A stretch of DNA of 56,503 nt from Lachnospiraceae bacterium. Lineage in GTDB: Bacteria > Bacillota > Clostridia > Lachnospirales > Lachnospiraceae. Below, piece after piece: positions 23,742 through 32,263 of the stretch (positions within the stretch are counted from its first letter, which is position 1; each line of letters begins with the position of its first letter). A model generated the notes under the pieces. It saw only the letters and a list, made by a program, of their open reading frames with translations, was not told where the DNA came from and ran no database searches. The stretch is from NCBI GenBank assembly GCA_023664345.1, contig JAMPFQ010000026.1:1-56503 (forward strand), read 5' to 3'. Both the position numbers and the translations under genes were made by a program.

Positions 23742-23929
23742 GATTTTGGCATTTTTATGCCAAAATCCGAGACAGCAGGCGCCAAAACGCCGTCCTTTGG
23801 CGTTTTGTGTGCATCAACTTGTTGCCATGCCGTGGATTTCATGGCCATTTGTGCCGCTTGTGAACGGCATGGTAACAAGTTTGAAAGTAAACTTTCAAAT
23901 ATTGATTGATATGCGTGCTGAAGCACGCA
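23742..23929. repeat. palindromic element between VWA and MoxR genes
   Basis: Five hairpins in 188 bp: GATTTTGGCAT/ATGCCAAAATC (23742-23767), CAAAACGCC/GGCGTTTTG (23783-23807), an 18-bp stem 23816-23833 with 23864-23881 (one G-U), TTGAAAGT/ACTTTCAA (23881-23898) and TGCGTGCT/AGCACGCA (23912-23929). No T-run follows any of them. The ribosome binding site of the ATPase gene lies directly after. Confidence 0.75.
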
Positions 23930-23941
23930 AGAGGTGTAATC

Positions 23942-25474
23942 ATGAACATAAAGCAGGCGAAGGAATATATTAAGAATTCCATTGATCTATATCTGAAAAA
24001 GGATGAGTTCGGGGAGTATCGTGTCTCCGTGGTGCGTCAGAGGCCTATTTTCCTGCTGGGGGCGCCGGGGATCGGCAAGACGGCGATCATGGAGCAGATC
24101 GCCCAGGAGATGGGGATCGCGCTGGTCTCCTATTCCATGACCCATCATACCAGGCAGTCTGCGCTGGGGCTTCCTTTTATCACGCAGAAAATCTATGGCG
24201 GGCAGAGTATGAGCGTGTCGGAATACACCATGAGCGAGATTATTGCCTCTGTCTATGACACCATGGAAGCCAGCGGCATCAGGGAAGGGATCTTGTTTCT
24301 GGATGAGATCAACTGTGTGTCGGAGACGCTGGCTCCATCCATGCTGCAGTTCCTGCAGTACAAGGTGTTCGGGCGTCACAGGGTTCCGGAGGGATGGGTG
24401 ATCGTCACCGCGGGCAATCCGCCGGAGTACAATAAATCGGTCAGGGAGTTCGACGTGGTAACGCTGGACCGCCTGAAAGTGATGGAGGTGGAGCCGGATT
24501 ACCGCATCTGGAAAGAATATGCGGCGGAGAAACGCATCCACAACGCTGTGATCAATTACCTGGATCTGAAGAAAGAGCATTTTTACTGTATGGAAATGAC
24601 CACAAAAGGGCGCAGCTATGTGACCGCCAGGGGCTGGGAGGATCTGTCGGAGATTCTGACCCTGTACGAGGAGGAGATGCTGCCCGTGGATGAGACATTG
24701 GTGGGACAGTATCTGCGAAATGAAAAAGTGGTAAAGGAATTTACTGCATATTATGACTTATATTGTAAATACAAAAAGGACTACCATATTGAGGACATTC
24801 TCAGCGGGAATCCTTCCGTGAACGCCATCGCCAGGGCGAAAGAGGCTTCTTTTGATGAAAGACTTTCGCTGCTGGGGATGCTGCTTGACAAGGTGCAGGC
24901 GGATATGAAAGAGGTTATGGAGCAGGCTGCGTTCCTGTCCGACCTGAGGAATCCTTTGAAAAATATTGGCGGCAAGGCGGGAGATATGCAGGTGGGACAA
25001 GTGCTCTCCCTGCTGGAAAAGCAGGCGGAGGGGCGGCGGAAGCTGCTGGAGAACCTGCAGGCTGCCAACACGTTGTCCGACAGTGATAAAAAGAAACATT
25101 ACAGCGTGATCCGCTTTCTGGAGGAGAGCAGGAAGGAACTGTACACGGGGGAGGCGCAGACAGGGGCGGCGGCCTATGATCTCCTGAAAGCGCACTACGG
25201 CGCCCGGGTGGAGAAGATGAAACGGAAAACCACCGGGGTGCAGCAGGAACTCCATGCCTTGTTCGCCTTTGCGGAGGAAGCATTCGCGGCAAAGGATGGG
25301 ACAGCGGGCAATGAAATGCTGATCCTGGTGACGGAACTTACCGTGAACAGCTACAGCGCACAATTTATCGCTACATTTGGCAGCCCTGATTACAGGCGGC
25401 ATAACGAGGAACTGATGCTGACGGAGCGCAGTGATGATATCAAGGCGCAGATCGCGGAACTAAACCTGGAGTAG
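23942..25474 (+). CDS. MoxR-family AAA+ ATPase
   Basis: A 510-residue ATPase: Walker A LLGAPGIGKTAIM (about residues 37-48), Walker B GILFLDEINCVSE, sensor 1 VIVTAGNPPEYNKS, and arginine-finger region EFDVVTLDRLKVM. The C-terminal 250 residues are helical and longer than in minimal MoxR proteins. MoxR ATPases remodel partners bound through a VWA protein; here that is the preceding gene. The ATG at 23942 follows GAGGTG; the upstream frame from 23906 lies in hairpin sequence. The cluster may also include the next leucine-rich gene. Confidence 0.92.
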   Translation: MNIKQAKEYIKNSIDLYLKKDEFGEYRVSVVRQRPIFLLGAPGIGKTAIMEQIAQEMGIALVSYSMTHHTRQSALGLPFITQKIYGGQSMSVSEYTMSEIIASVYDTMEASGIREGILFLDEINCVSETLAPSMLQFLQYKVFGRHRVPEGWVIVTAGNPPEYNKSVREFDVVTLDRLKVMEVEPDYRIWKEYAAEKRIHNAVINYLDLKKEHFYCMEMTTKGRSYVTARGWEDLSEILTLYEEEMLPVDETLVGQYLRNEKVVKEFTAYYDLYCKYKKDYHIEDILSGNPSVNAIARAKEASFDERLSLLGMLLDKVQADMKEVMEQAAFLSDLRNPLKNIGGKAGDMQVGQVLSLLEKQAEGRRKLLENLQAANTLSDSDKKKHYSVIRFLEESRKELYTGEAQTGAAAYDLLKAHYGARVEKMKRKTTGVQQELHALFAFAEEAFAAKDGTAGNEMLILVTELTVNSYSAQFIATFGSPDYRRHNEELMLTERSDDIKAQIAELNLE

Positions 25475-25538
25475 CATCAGAAAGATTTCTGATCATGGGG
25501 CAGTTATATGTTGACTCAATGAAGGAAGAAGGAAATAC

Positions 25539-26456
25539 ATGCAGGAAAAAGAATGGCAGCTGGCGGATGCGAGTCTGTATTATGAAACGGAAAAAGAATC
25601 TGGCGGAAGATCTGTCAGGATCACGCGGTTTCAGGGTCTGGCCTCCCAGGTGGAGGTGCCGGAACGGATCCAGGGGATGCCGGTGAGATCCGTGGACAGG
25701 AAAGCCTTTTTGAGCAAAAAGAATCTGCGGCGCATATGGCTGCCTGATACGCTGGAAGAGATTGGGGACTGGGCTTTTGCTTATTGCGGCAATTTGGCGG
25801 AAATCAGGATCCCATGCAGGGCGGTTCGCTTTGGAAAGGCAGTGTTTATGGAGTGTAAGGGATTGAAGCGCATCTCTGTCGCAAGGCAGCTCTGGGAAGA
25901 AAGCGGTGCGGCGTTTCCGGCGGAACTGATGGCGGCGGCTGTGACCGTGATGGATGCCGCATATCTTCTGGATATGGAGGCTGCAGGCACGGAGGAATGG
26001 ATTGGGAAATGGGACGCCCGGCTGAGCAGCGTGCTCCATGTGCCGGATCAGGAGGGCTTTTCCAGGCAGGTTTTGTGCGGCGAGGAGGATTATGGCAGTA
26101 CGGATCTGGCGGCCTATATGAACGGCAGGCGGAAAGAAAAGGCGCGGCTCTGTTTTCTGCGGCTTTTATATGATCAGGGTCTGTCCGCTCCGTTCCGGCA
26201 GGAGTTGGAGGATTACCTGCGGAGCCACACGAAAGGACAAGACAGTGAGGAAGCATGGCAGGTGATCTTGCGGGAGCACGGCGCTGAAAGAGAGTATTAT
26301 CAGCTTTTCGCGGCCATTGGCTGTGTGTCGGAGGACAATCTGAATGAGATGCTGACGGAGATCGGAGGGGAATATCCGGAGATGAAAGCGTATTTCCTGC
26401 GATGCGGGGAGAAAGCGGACGGCGCGGAGGACTTTTTCGCGGGGCTGGAACTGTAG
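25539..26456 (+). CDS. leucine-rich-repeat (BspA-like) protein in MoxR/VWA cluster
   Basis: A 305-residue protein lacking a signal peptide. Residues 25-135 hold degenerate LRR_5 repeats (VEVPERIQGMPVRSVDRKAF, LRRIWLPDTLEEIGDWAFAY, LAEIRIPCRAVRFGKAVFME, LKRISV). The rest is helical and acidic. BspA-type repeats usually mediate protein contacts. It lies 64 bp after the ATPase and reads in the same direction, so it may be a substrate or adaptor of the MoxR/VWA pair; the cytoplasmic location makes a surface role unlikely. Confidence 0.75.
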   Translation: MQEKEWQLADASLYYETEKESGGRSVRITRFQGLASQVEVPERIQGMPVRSVDRKAFLSKKNLRRIWLPDTLEEIGDWAFAYCGNLAEIRIPCRAVRFGKAVFMECKGLKRISVARQLWEESGAAFPAELMAAAVTVMDAAYLLDMEAAGTEEWIGKWDARLSSVLHVPDQEGFSRQVLCGEEDYGSTDLAAYMNGRRKEKARLCFLRLLYDQGLSAPFRQELEDYLRSHTKGQDSEEAWQVILREHGAEREYYQLFAAIGCVSEDNLNEMLTEIGGEYPEMKAYFLRCGEKADGAEDFFAGLEL

Positions 26457-26507
26457 AAGAAATATTTGACTTTGCATAAATATTTTCTGAAAGAAGATCT
26501 CATGGCG

Positions 26508-26536
26508 TTGAACGGAACGGGAAATTTTGCTATACT
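26508..26536 (+). promoter_or_regulatory. housekeeping promoter
   Basis: TTGAAC (26508-26513), 17 bases, TATACT (26531-26536), 36 bp before the nucleotidyltransferase ATG. Confidence 0.6.
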
Positions 26537-26571
26537 GCATATAACAAAGAGAAAGGTTACAGGACAAAACT

Positions 26572-27801
26572 ATGGCGATGACATTGGAACAGGCGAAAGA
26601 GAAACTGGCGTCTTACGGACAGGAGCATGTGCTGAGATATTATGACGAGCTTTCCGAAGAGGAGAAGCAGGCGCTGCTGGATCAGATAGAGGCCACGGAT
26701 ATGAGCATCCTGGATGCCTGCAGGCATAAGGAGGACCTGGTACAGCGGGGTGTGATCACTCCACTGGCGGCAATGCAGCTGGAGGAGATTGAGGCAGGCA
26801 GAGCATCCTTTGAGGCAGCCGGAGTGGAGGCGATCAAAGCGGGCAAGATCGGGGCGGTATTGCTGGCCGGCGGCATGGGGACGCGGCTTGGCTCCGATGA
26901 TCCCAAGGGGATGTATGATATCGGAAAGACCAGACAACTCTACATTTTTGAGTGTGTCATAAATAATCTGCTGGACGTAGTGCGCCGGACAGATACCTGG
27001 ATCCACCTGTTTATCATGACCAGCGACAAGAATCACAAGTCCACCACGACTTTTTTGAAAGACTATGATTTCTTTGGCTACAGGGAAGATCATGTTCATT
27101 TCTTCCAGCAGGAGATGGCGGCGGCTACGGATTATAACGGAAAGATTTATCTGGAGGAGAAAGGAAAGATGTCCTCATCGCCCAACGGCAACGGCGGCTG
27201 GTTTGTATCCCTGAAAAATGCCGGTCTGGTCGATGTGATCCATGAGAAAGGCATCGAATGGCTGAATATCTTTGCGGTTGACAATGTGCTCCAGCGCATT
27301 GCGGATCCCTGCTTTATCGGAGCTACCATTGAGAAAGACTGTGCGGTAGGCGCGAAAGTGGTGCGGAAGAACGCGCCGGATGAAAAGGTGGGGGTCATAT
27401 GCCTGGAAGATGGAAGGCCTTCCATCGTAGAGTATTATGAACTGACGGAGGAGTTGATGACTGCGAAGGACGCCAGCGGCGATCCCGCGTATTATTTCGG
27501 CGTGATCCTGAACTATCTGTTCCGCGTGACCGATCTGGAGAAAATGGCGGGAGGCCTGCCCCTCCATATCGTGGAGAAGAAGATCCCATGCCTGGATGAG
27601 CAGGGCAATCCGGTGAAGCCGGAGGAACCCAACGGATATAAGTATGAGAATCTGGTGCTGGATATGATCCACCAGCTGGACAGCTGTCTGCCCTTTGAGG
27701 TGGTCAGGGAGAAAGAGTTCGCTCCCATCAAGAACAGGACGGGAGTGGATTCCGTGGAGAGCGCCAGGGCGCTGCTGGAGAAGAATGGGGTGGCGCTGTG
27801 A
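26572..27801 (+). CDS. UDP-sugar pyrophosphorylase (UDPGP/UAP1-like)
   Basis: A 409-residue enzyme joining UTP with a sugar 1-phosphate. The nucleotide-binding loop LLAGGMGTRLGSDDPKGMYDIG and the catalytic-site motifs IFIMTSDKNH-like (HLFIMTSDKNHKST), SSSPNGNGGWFVSL and FAVDNVLQRIADP identify the eukaryote-like UDPGP family found in many Firmicutes, distinct from GlmU or GalU. Whether the sugar is GlcNAc, GalNAc or glucose cannot be read from the sequence. The following galE gene interconverts the same products, so both supply envelope polysaccharide precursors. Confidence 0.9.
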   Translation: MAMTLEQAKEKLASYGQEHVLRYYDELSEEEKQALLDQIEATDMSILDACRHKEDLVQRGVITPLAAMQLEEIEAGRASFEAAGVEAIKAGKIGAVLLAGGMGTRLGSDDPKGMYDIGKTRQLYIFECVINNLLDVVRRTDTWIHLFIMTSDKNHKSTTTFLKDYDFFGYREDHVHFFQQEMAAATDYNGKIYLEEKGKMSSSPNGNGGWFVSLKNAGLVDVIHEKGIEWLNIFAVDNVLQRIADPCFIGATIEKDCAVGAKVVRKNAPDEKVGVICLEDGRPSIVEYYELTEELMTAKDASGDPAYYFGVILNYLFRVTDLEKMAGGLPLHIVEKKIPCLDEQGNPVKPEEPNGYKYENLVLDMIHQLDSCLPFEVVREKEFAPIKNRTGVDSVESARALLEKNGVAL

Positions 27802-27804
27802 ACC

Positions 27805-27958
27805 GTTCACACCCGCGCCATTCGCAAAATCGTGCTTTCAGCACTCTTCGCTGCTTCGCAGCTGCTTTTGCTCATGGAATGGCGCTCCTTTCGTCAGTCT
27901 GTCAGTTCCAATTCTCATGCAAGCATGGAATTGGAACCGAACAGGCTGACGTGTGAAC
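27805..27958. repeat. nested palindromic element upstream of galE
   Basis: An outer pair GTTCACAC (27805-27812)/GTGTGAAC (27951-27958) encloses two arms. Arm one: GCGCCATTC/GAATGGCGC (27815-27885) with inner hairpins GTGCT/AGCAC and GCTGC/GCAGC. Arm two: GTCAGTCTGT with 27941-27950 (one G-U), then GTTCCAATTC/GAATTGGAAC and CATGC/GCATG. The whole folds as a closed multi-branched structure of 154 bases. It lies between two housekeeping genes and upstream of the galE promoter. Confidence 0.8.
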
Positions 27959-27996
27959 TATGAAACATTTCGACAGGTTTATGTAACAAATTTGTA

Positions 27997-28025
27997 TTGA
28001 GGCAGAGGTGTTTTTTCGGTATGCT
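27997..28025 (+). promoter_or_regulatory. candidate promoter of galE
   Basis: TTGAGG (27997-28002), 17 bases, TATGCT (28020-28025), 55 bp before the ATG. Confidence 0.4.
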
Positions 28026-28079
28026 GTTTCTAACAGAAAACATGGTGTGGCACGGACAGTGCAGAAAAGAGGGTATCAT

Positions 28080-29096
28080 ATGAAGATATTGGTGACAGGC
28101 GGCGCCGGCTTTATCGGCAGCCATACGGTGGTAGAACTTCAACAGGCGGGTTATGATGTGGTAGTGCTTGATAATCTGTGCAATTCCAGTGAGAAGTCCT
28201 TACAGCGGGCGGAGGCGATCACTGGAAAGCCGATTCCTTTTTATAAGACCGATATATTGGACAGGGAGGGCCTGGAAGACTTATTTTCCAGGGAAGAGAT
28301 CGATGCGGTCATTCATTTCGCGGGACTGAAGGCGGTGGGAGAGTCCGTGCAGAAGCCCTGGGAGTATTATGAGAACAATATTGCAGGTACGCTGACCCTG
28401 GTGGATGTGATGAGAAAACATAATGTCAAGAATATCATCTTCTCCTCCAGCGCTACCGTGTATGGCAATCCGGCGTTCATTCCCATCACGGAGGAATGCC
28501 CCAAGGGACAGTGCACCAATCCTTATGGATGGACGAAATCCATGCTGGAGCAGATTTTATCCGACATCCAGAAAGCCGACCCGGAGTGGAATGTGATCCT
28601 GTTGCGCTACTTCAATCCCATCGGCGCCCACCAGAGCGGCACCATGGGCGAGAACCCCAACGGTATCCCCAATAACCTGATGCCGTACATTACCCAGGTG
28701 GCTGTGGGTAAGTTAAAGGAGTTGGGGGTCTTCGGCAATGATTACGACACCCATGACGGGACCGGCGTCAGGGATTACATCCATGTGGTGGATCTGGCCA
28801 TAGGCCATGTGAAAGCGTTGAAGAAGATTGAGGAAAAGGCGGGCCTGAAGATCTACAATCTGGGTACGGGCACGGGATACAGCGTTCTGGATATCGTGAA
28901 GAATTTCGAGGAAGCTACCGGCGTGAAGATTCCTTATGTGATCAAGGAGCGCCGGGCGGGAGACATTGCCACCTGTTACGCCGACGCAAGCCTGGCAAAG
29001 AAGGAGCTGGGCTGGGAAGCGCAGTTTGGCATCAGAGAGATGTGCGCGGATTCCTGGAGATGGCAGAAGAATAATCCTAACGGGTATGAGGAGTAA
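28080..29096 (+). CDS. galE: UDP-glucose 4-epimerase
   Basis: A 338-residue extended SDR enzyme that interconverts UDP-glucose and UDP-galactose (or the N-acetyl forms) with bound NAD. Motifs are the Rossmann glycines [24 protein letters not shown], the catalytic SSSATVYG and the YxxxK pair in [12 protein letters not shown], and NPIGAHQSG. Length is normal. The ATG at 28080 follows AGAGGG; the frame from 28008 is upstream noise. It completes a nucleotide-sugar pair with the preceding pyrophosphorylase. Confidence 0.97.
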   Translation: MKILVTGGAGFIGSHTVVELQQAGYDVVVLDNLCNSSEKSLQRAEAITGKPIPFYKTDILDREGLEDLFSREEIDAVIHFAGLKAVGESVQKPWEYYENNIAGTLTLVDVMRKHNVKNIIFSSSATVYGNPAFIPITEECPKGQCTNPYGWTKSMLEQILSDIQKADPEWNVILLRYFNPIGAHQSGTMGENPNGIPNNLMPYITQVAVGKLKELGVFGNDYDTHDGTGVRDYIHVVDLAIGHVKALKKIEEKAGLKIYNLGTGTGYSVLDIVKNFEEATGVKIPYVIKERRAGDIATCYADASLAKKELGWEAQFGIREMCADSWRWQKNNPNGYEE

Positions 29097-29123
29097 ATTG
29101 CAGCAGGCAGTTTAAAAAAGGGC

Positions 29124-29204
29124 AGCCGCCACAATGATCGGGATTGTGGCGGCTGAACATTTATTCCCGATAAAGAAAGCTGAAGTGCAGAAGCGCAATC
29201 GGGA
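29124..29204. repeat. hairpin with alternative pairing after galE
   Basis: AGCCGCCACAAT (29124-29135) pairs perfectly with ATTGTGGCGGCT (29143-29154) but no T-run follows. ATCGGGA occurs at 29137 and 29198 with its complement TCCCGAT between them (29165-29171), so mutually exclusive folds are possible. It may end galE transcription weakly or belong to the palindromic elements. Confidence 0.5.
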
Positions 29205-29278
29205 CAGGAGAACAAAGCGGCAGGACAGCGTAGGAGTCGGAAATGCAATGCTGTTTATACAGCGGAAAGAGAGGGAAT

Positions 29279-30727
29279 ATGTTTACCTGGAAAGAGGCAG
29301 GGCCGGAAGAATACGGCATACCGGCGGAAGCAGTGGAAAAGTTTGAGGATCAGTTGGCGAAGATGCGGGTGCGCATCCATGGTTATATGCTGACCAAAGG
29401 AGACTGCATCCTGGCGGAAAAATATTATGCTCCTTTTCACAGGGAGAGCCTGCACCGTATGTATTCCATCACGAAAAGCTTTACGGCTCTGGCAGTGGGG
29501 CTGCTTGTGAAAAACGGTCTGGTGAAGACGGAGGATAAGATCTGCAGCTTTTTCCCGGAAATGTTACCGCAGGATGGGGCGTATCCCTGGTGTGAGGAAA
29601 TGACCATCAAGGATATGCTGACCATGCGCACCTGTCATTCTTCCACAACTTATAAAAGATATGCGGGAGAGGACTGGACGGAATCCTTTTTCCGGGTAAA
29701 ACCTGATCATGTGCCGGGAACGGTATTTTCCTATGATACCTCTTCCTCCCAGGTGCTGGCGGCGTTGGTGGAAAAGCTGACGGGGAAGAAAATGCTGGAT
29801 TATATGCGGGAGGAAATGCTGGATGAACTTGGCTTTTCCAGGGAGGCGTACATCATGCCGGATCCGGTGGGTGTATCCCAGGGGGGCAGCGGCCTGATGT
29901 GCACATTGAGAGATGTGGCGATAGTGGCTCATCTGTGCAGCAGGCTGGGAACTTTACGGGACAGGGAATATCTTCCCCGCGACTATATGCGGGAGGCCGT
30001 AAGCTGCCAGGTTCCCACGGACATGCAGCCGCTGTTGGATGAGCAGTGTGGGTACGGCTATTTTATCTGGATGCCCCGGGAGGAAGGCTTTACGTTCTTT
30101 GGCATGGGCGGGCAGCTGGCGGTCTGTTTTCCGCAGTATGACTTCTGCTATATGACCATGGCCGATACCATGGGAAATCCGGCGGGAGTGCAGGCCTTAC
30201 ATGACTGCTTTTATCAGTCCGTTTTTCCGTACCTGAAAGGGTGTGGGACACGGGAGGGAGCCGAAAAGCCGATAGGGCGGGATGCTTCCGGTGGGGAGGA
30301 CAGCCTGCGGGCGCACACGCAGGGGAAATGGTATACATTTTATTCCAATGCGTTAAAATGGGACAAGGTGAGTTTCGACTGGGAAAGGCAGAAAATGACG
30401 GTTGCCATTGCGGAAAATGAGTTTTCTTTTGAGTTTGGCGATGATGGAAGTTTGCAGCCTTTCCTGGGGTCGAAATATTCCTGTGAGTGCCGTGGCGAGT
30501 GGAAATTGGGACATTTTATCCTGAACTGCTATATCCTTGGGGAAGATATGGGGAGCGTGCGGATGGATTTTGCGTGGAGGGACAGTCGTATGAGCGTCAG
30601 GGCAGTCTGTGCCGGGGACGTGATGCCGAAAGAAATGAAAGAGCACTTTCAGGGTTTTGCTTCCGCGGAGTGTGAAGAATTAACAACCTCCCAACAGGGA
30701 TGTGGCACGAATGCAACCTGTGGTTGA
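29279..30727 (+). CDS. beta-lactamase-fold serine hydrolase
   Basis: A 482-residue cytoplasmic-type protein (no signal peptide). The class C/esterase fold is shown by YSITKSFTALAVGLL (Ser-x-x-Lys nucleophile, about residue 63), the second motif FSYDTSSSQVLAAL in place of YxN, and a distal GMGGQLAVCFPQ replacing the usual HxG/KTG. The C-terminal 130 residues form an extra beta domain. Such proteins are D-aminopeptidases, esterases or penicillin-interacting enzymes; the substrate is unknown. GAGAGGGA lies just before the ATG. The last residues run into the edge of a tandem repeat. Confidence 0.85.
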   Translation: MFTWKEAGPEEYGIPAEAVEKFEDQLAKMRVRIHGYMLTKGDCILAEKYYAPFHRESLHRMYSITKSFTALAVGLLVKNGLVKTEDKICSFFPEMLPQDGAYPWCEEMTIKDMLTMRTCHSSTTYKRYAGEDWTESFFRVKPDHVPGTVFSYDTSSSQVLAALVEKLTGKKMLDYMREEMLDELGFSREAYIMPDPVGVSQGGSGLMCTLRDVAIVAHLCSRLGTLRDREYLPRDYMREAVSCQVPTDMQPLLDEQCGYGYFIWMPREEGFTFFGMGGQLAVCFPQYDFCYMTMADTMGNPAGVQALHDCFYQSVFPYLKGCGTREGAEKPIGRDASGGEDSLRAHTQGKWYTFYSNALKWDKVSFDWERQKMTVAIAENEFSFEFGDDGSLQPFLGSKYSCECRGEWKLGHFILNCYILGEDMGSVRMDFAWRDSRMSVRAVCAGDVMPKEMKEHFQGFASAECEELTTSQQGCGTNATCG

Positions 30728-30782
30728 CAGATTTCCTGTGTATGATGGTGGCTCTGCAACCGCTTGTTTTGTTATGATGATA

Positions 30783-31024
30783 CAGAAATGCAGAGGCGGA
30801 ACTGGAATCAAAACAGCTTCGGAATGGAAGCGCCCGGAAGAAATTTCAGATGCGTACTGTGCAGCTGAAAATTCTTCCTGTGCAGGGGCGCAGAAATGCA
30901 GAGGCGGAACTGGAATCAAAACAGCCTCGGAATGGAAGCGCCCGGAAGAAATTTCAGATGCGTACTGTGCAGCTGAAAATTCTTCCTGTGCAGGGGCACA
31001 GAAATGCAGAGGCGGAACTGGAAT
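30783..31024. repeat. 108-bp tandem repeat containing an inverted repeat
   Basis: Units at 30783-30890 and 30891-30998 and a 26-bp partial at 30999-31024 are nearly identical. Each full unit holds a stem GGAAGAAATTTCAG/CTGAAAATTCTTCC (one mismatch; 30836-30849 with 30865-30878 in unit 1), closed in unit 1 by GCGCCC (30830-30835) and GGGCGC (30886-30891). The period is a multiple of three and no stop interrupts one frame, but I see no real gene in it. It lies directly before the HTH gene's ribosome binding site. Confidence 0.85.
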
Positions 31025-31044
31025 AGAGAAAAAGGAGCGTCAAT

Positions 31045-31662
31045 ATGAACATAGCGGACAGGATACAGCGTTTAAGGAAGGGAAAGGGAATTTCTCAGGA
31101 GGAACTGGCGGATCAGCTGGGAGTTTCGCGCCAGGCAATCTCCAAGTGGGAGAGTGAGCAGAGTTCACCGGATATCGAAAAGGTGATTATCATGAGTGAT
31201 TTCTTCGGAGTCACCACGGATTACCTGTTAAAGGGAATCGAGCCTGTTCCAAACGAAACGGCGGCGATAAGGCAGAAACCGGATGCAGGACTTTTTACCA
31301 TAGTGGGAACGGCATTTAACATTACAGGGGTCATAGCGGCAGCGATGATATGGTATGAGAAACAGACGGCGACAGCCGTCGCTATAGGCCTGATCCTGAT
31401 AGTGGCGGGATGCATGATATATGGAATAGGAATGACTGTATCCGAACCGGAATCCAGAACGCAGGCCAGACGGAAATTCTGGACAGTCAATGTATGGATT
31501 CTCACTTTTATGCCGCTGTCAATCCTGTATAATTTCCTCACAGGCGGCTACCGCCTGGCTCCTTATCCGGTAGTCGGGATTGCCAGGAATGCCCTGTTCT
31601 GGTTCGTTTACATTGTGATCGGTGTGACGGAGGAGTATGTGATCCGCAGAACGGGGAACTGA
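31045..31662 (+). CDS. XRE-family regulator with membrane domain
   Basis: A 205-residue protein. Residues 4-60 are a helix-turn-helix of the Cro/CI type (RIQRLRKGKGISQEELADQL, GVSRQAISKWESEQSSPDIE, VTTDYLLKG). The C-terminal half has three or four membrane spans (FTIVGTAFNITGVIAAAMIW, ATAVAIGLILIVAGCMIYGI, VNVWILTFMPLSILYNFL, ALFWFVYIVIGV). Membrane-bound XRE regulators of this type are common in Lachnospiraceae and may respond to envelope state. An AAAGGAG site precedes the ATG. A bidirectional terminator follows. Confidence 0.88.
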   Translation: MNIADRIQRLRKGKGISQEELADQLGVSRQAISKWESEQSSPDIEKVIIMSDFFGVTTDYLLKGIEPVPNETAAIRQKPDAGLFTIVGTAFNITGVIAAAMIWYEKQTATAVAIGLILIVAGCMIYGIGMTVSEPESRTQARRKFWTVNVWILTFMPLSILYNFLTGGYRLAPYPVVGIARNALFWFVYIVIGVTEEYVIRRTGN

Positions 31663-31686
31663 ATAATTCTTTTTCTGCCATAAAAA

Positions 31687-31728
31687 GGGTCTTCCACGAT
31701 TCAGGCTTTATCATGGAAGACCCCGTTT
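31687..31728. terminator. bidirectional terminator
   Basis: GGGTCTTCCA (31687-31696) pairs with TGGAAGACCC (31714-31723). T-runs lie on both sides in the respective strands (CGTTTTC to the right; AAAAA on the plus strand to the left). It serves the convergent HTH and YegP-like genes. Confidence 0.8.
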
Positions 31729-31748
31729 TCAAATGGTATTTACGATAG

Positions 31749-32123
31749 TCAATCCGCTTCCTTCACTACCTCGGCATCGGGAGCGTTTTTGCGGACGCTT
31801 TCAATGCCGTTCTGGCAGGAAGCCTTTGCCTTGTAGCCCTCGGATACGGCAATAATCTCCCCATTGCGGGCTTTCAGGCGGAAACGGTACTCGCCGGCCT
31901 TGTCCGTATACATCTCGAATTTAGGGTTGGTCACGGTCTCATAATTTTCCACGGTCTGATCCTCAAGCTTTGCGGCAACAGCGTTCTTGCGGACACTCTC
32001 AATGCCGTTCTTGCATGCGCTCTCGGATGTGTAAACCTCAGAGGTGGCGATCACTTCCCCGTTGCCTGCTTTCAGGTCAAATTTGATCCCGGTCTTAACA
32101 GTCTTTACCACGAATTTGCCCAT
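31749..32123 (-). CDS. YegP-like DUF1508 tandem-domain protein
   Basis: A 124-residue small cytoplasmic protein of two DUF1508 units: GIKFDLKAGNGEVIATSEVY, then ACKNGIESVRKNA, repeated as YRFRLKARNGEIIAVSEGYKA and SCQNGIESVRKNA. The family forms a small beta-rich fold of unknown biochemical role. It has a strong AGGAGGAT site before the ATG and is monocistronic between two terminators or intergenic regions. Confidence 0.92.
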   Translation of the reverse strand: MGKFVVKTVKTGIKFDLKAGNGEVIATSEVYTSESACKNGIESVRKNAVAAKLEDQTVENYETVTNPKFEMYTDKAGEYRFRLKARNGEIIAVSEGYKAKASCQNGIESVRKNAPDAEVVKEAD

Positions 32124-32263
32124 TTGAAAATCCTCCTTGTTTTGTCGTTTTTTGTAAATTCATTATACTAGGCGCAGTGGGAGGTTGTCAATAAACAGGT
32201 ACGGCCATATCACGCCTGCCATGCATATGATCAAAGTAAGCAGGTTCAGATCGATCTGGTGGA

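Noticed and set aside
30702..31157. Plus-strand frame spanning the 108-bp tandem repeats
   Set aside because: It would encode a 36-residue repeat but has no ribosome binding site, overlaps the HTH gene out of frame, and the repeat is better explained by its inverted-repeat structure.
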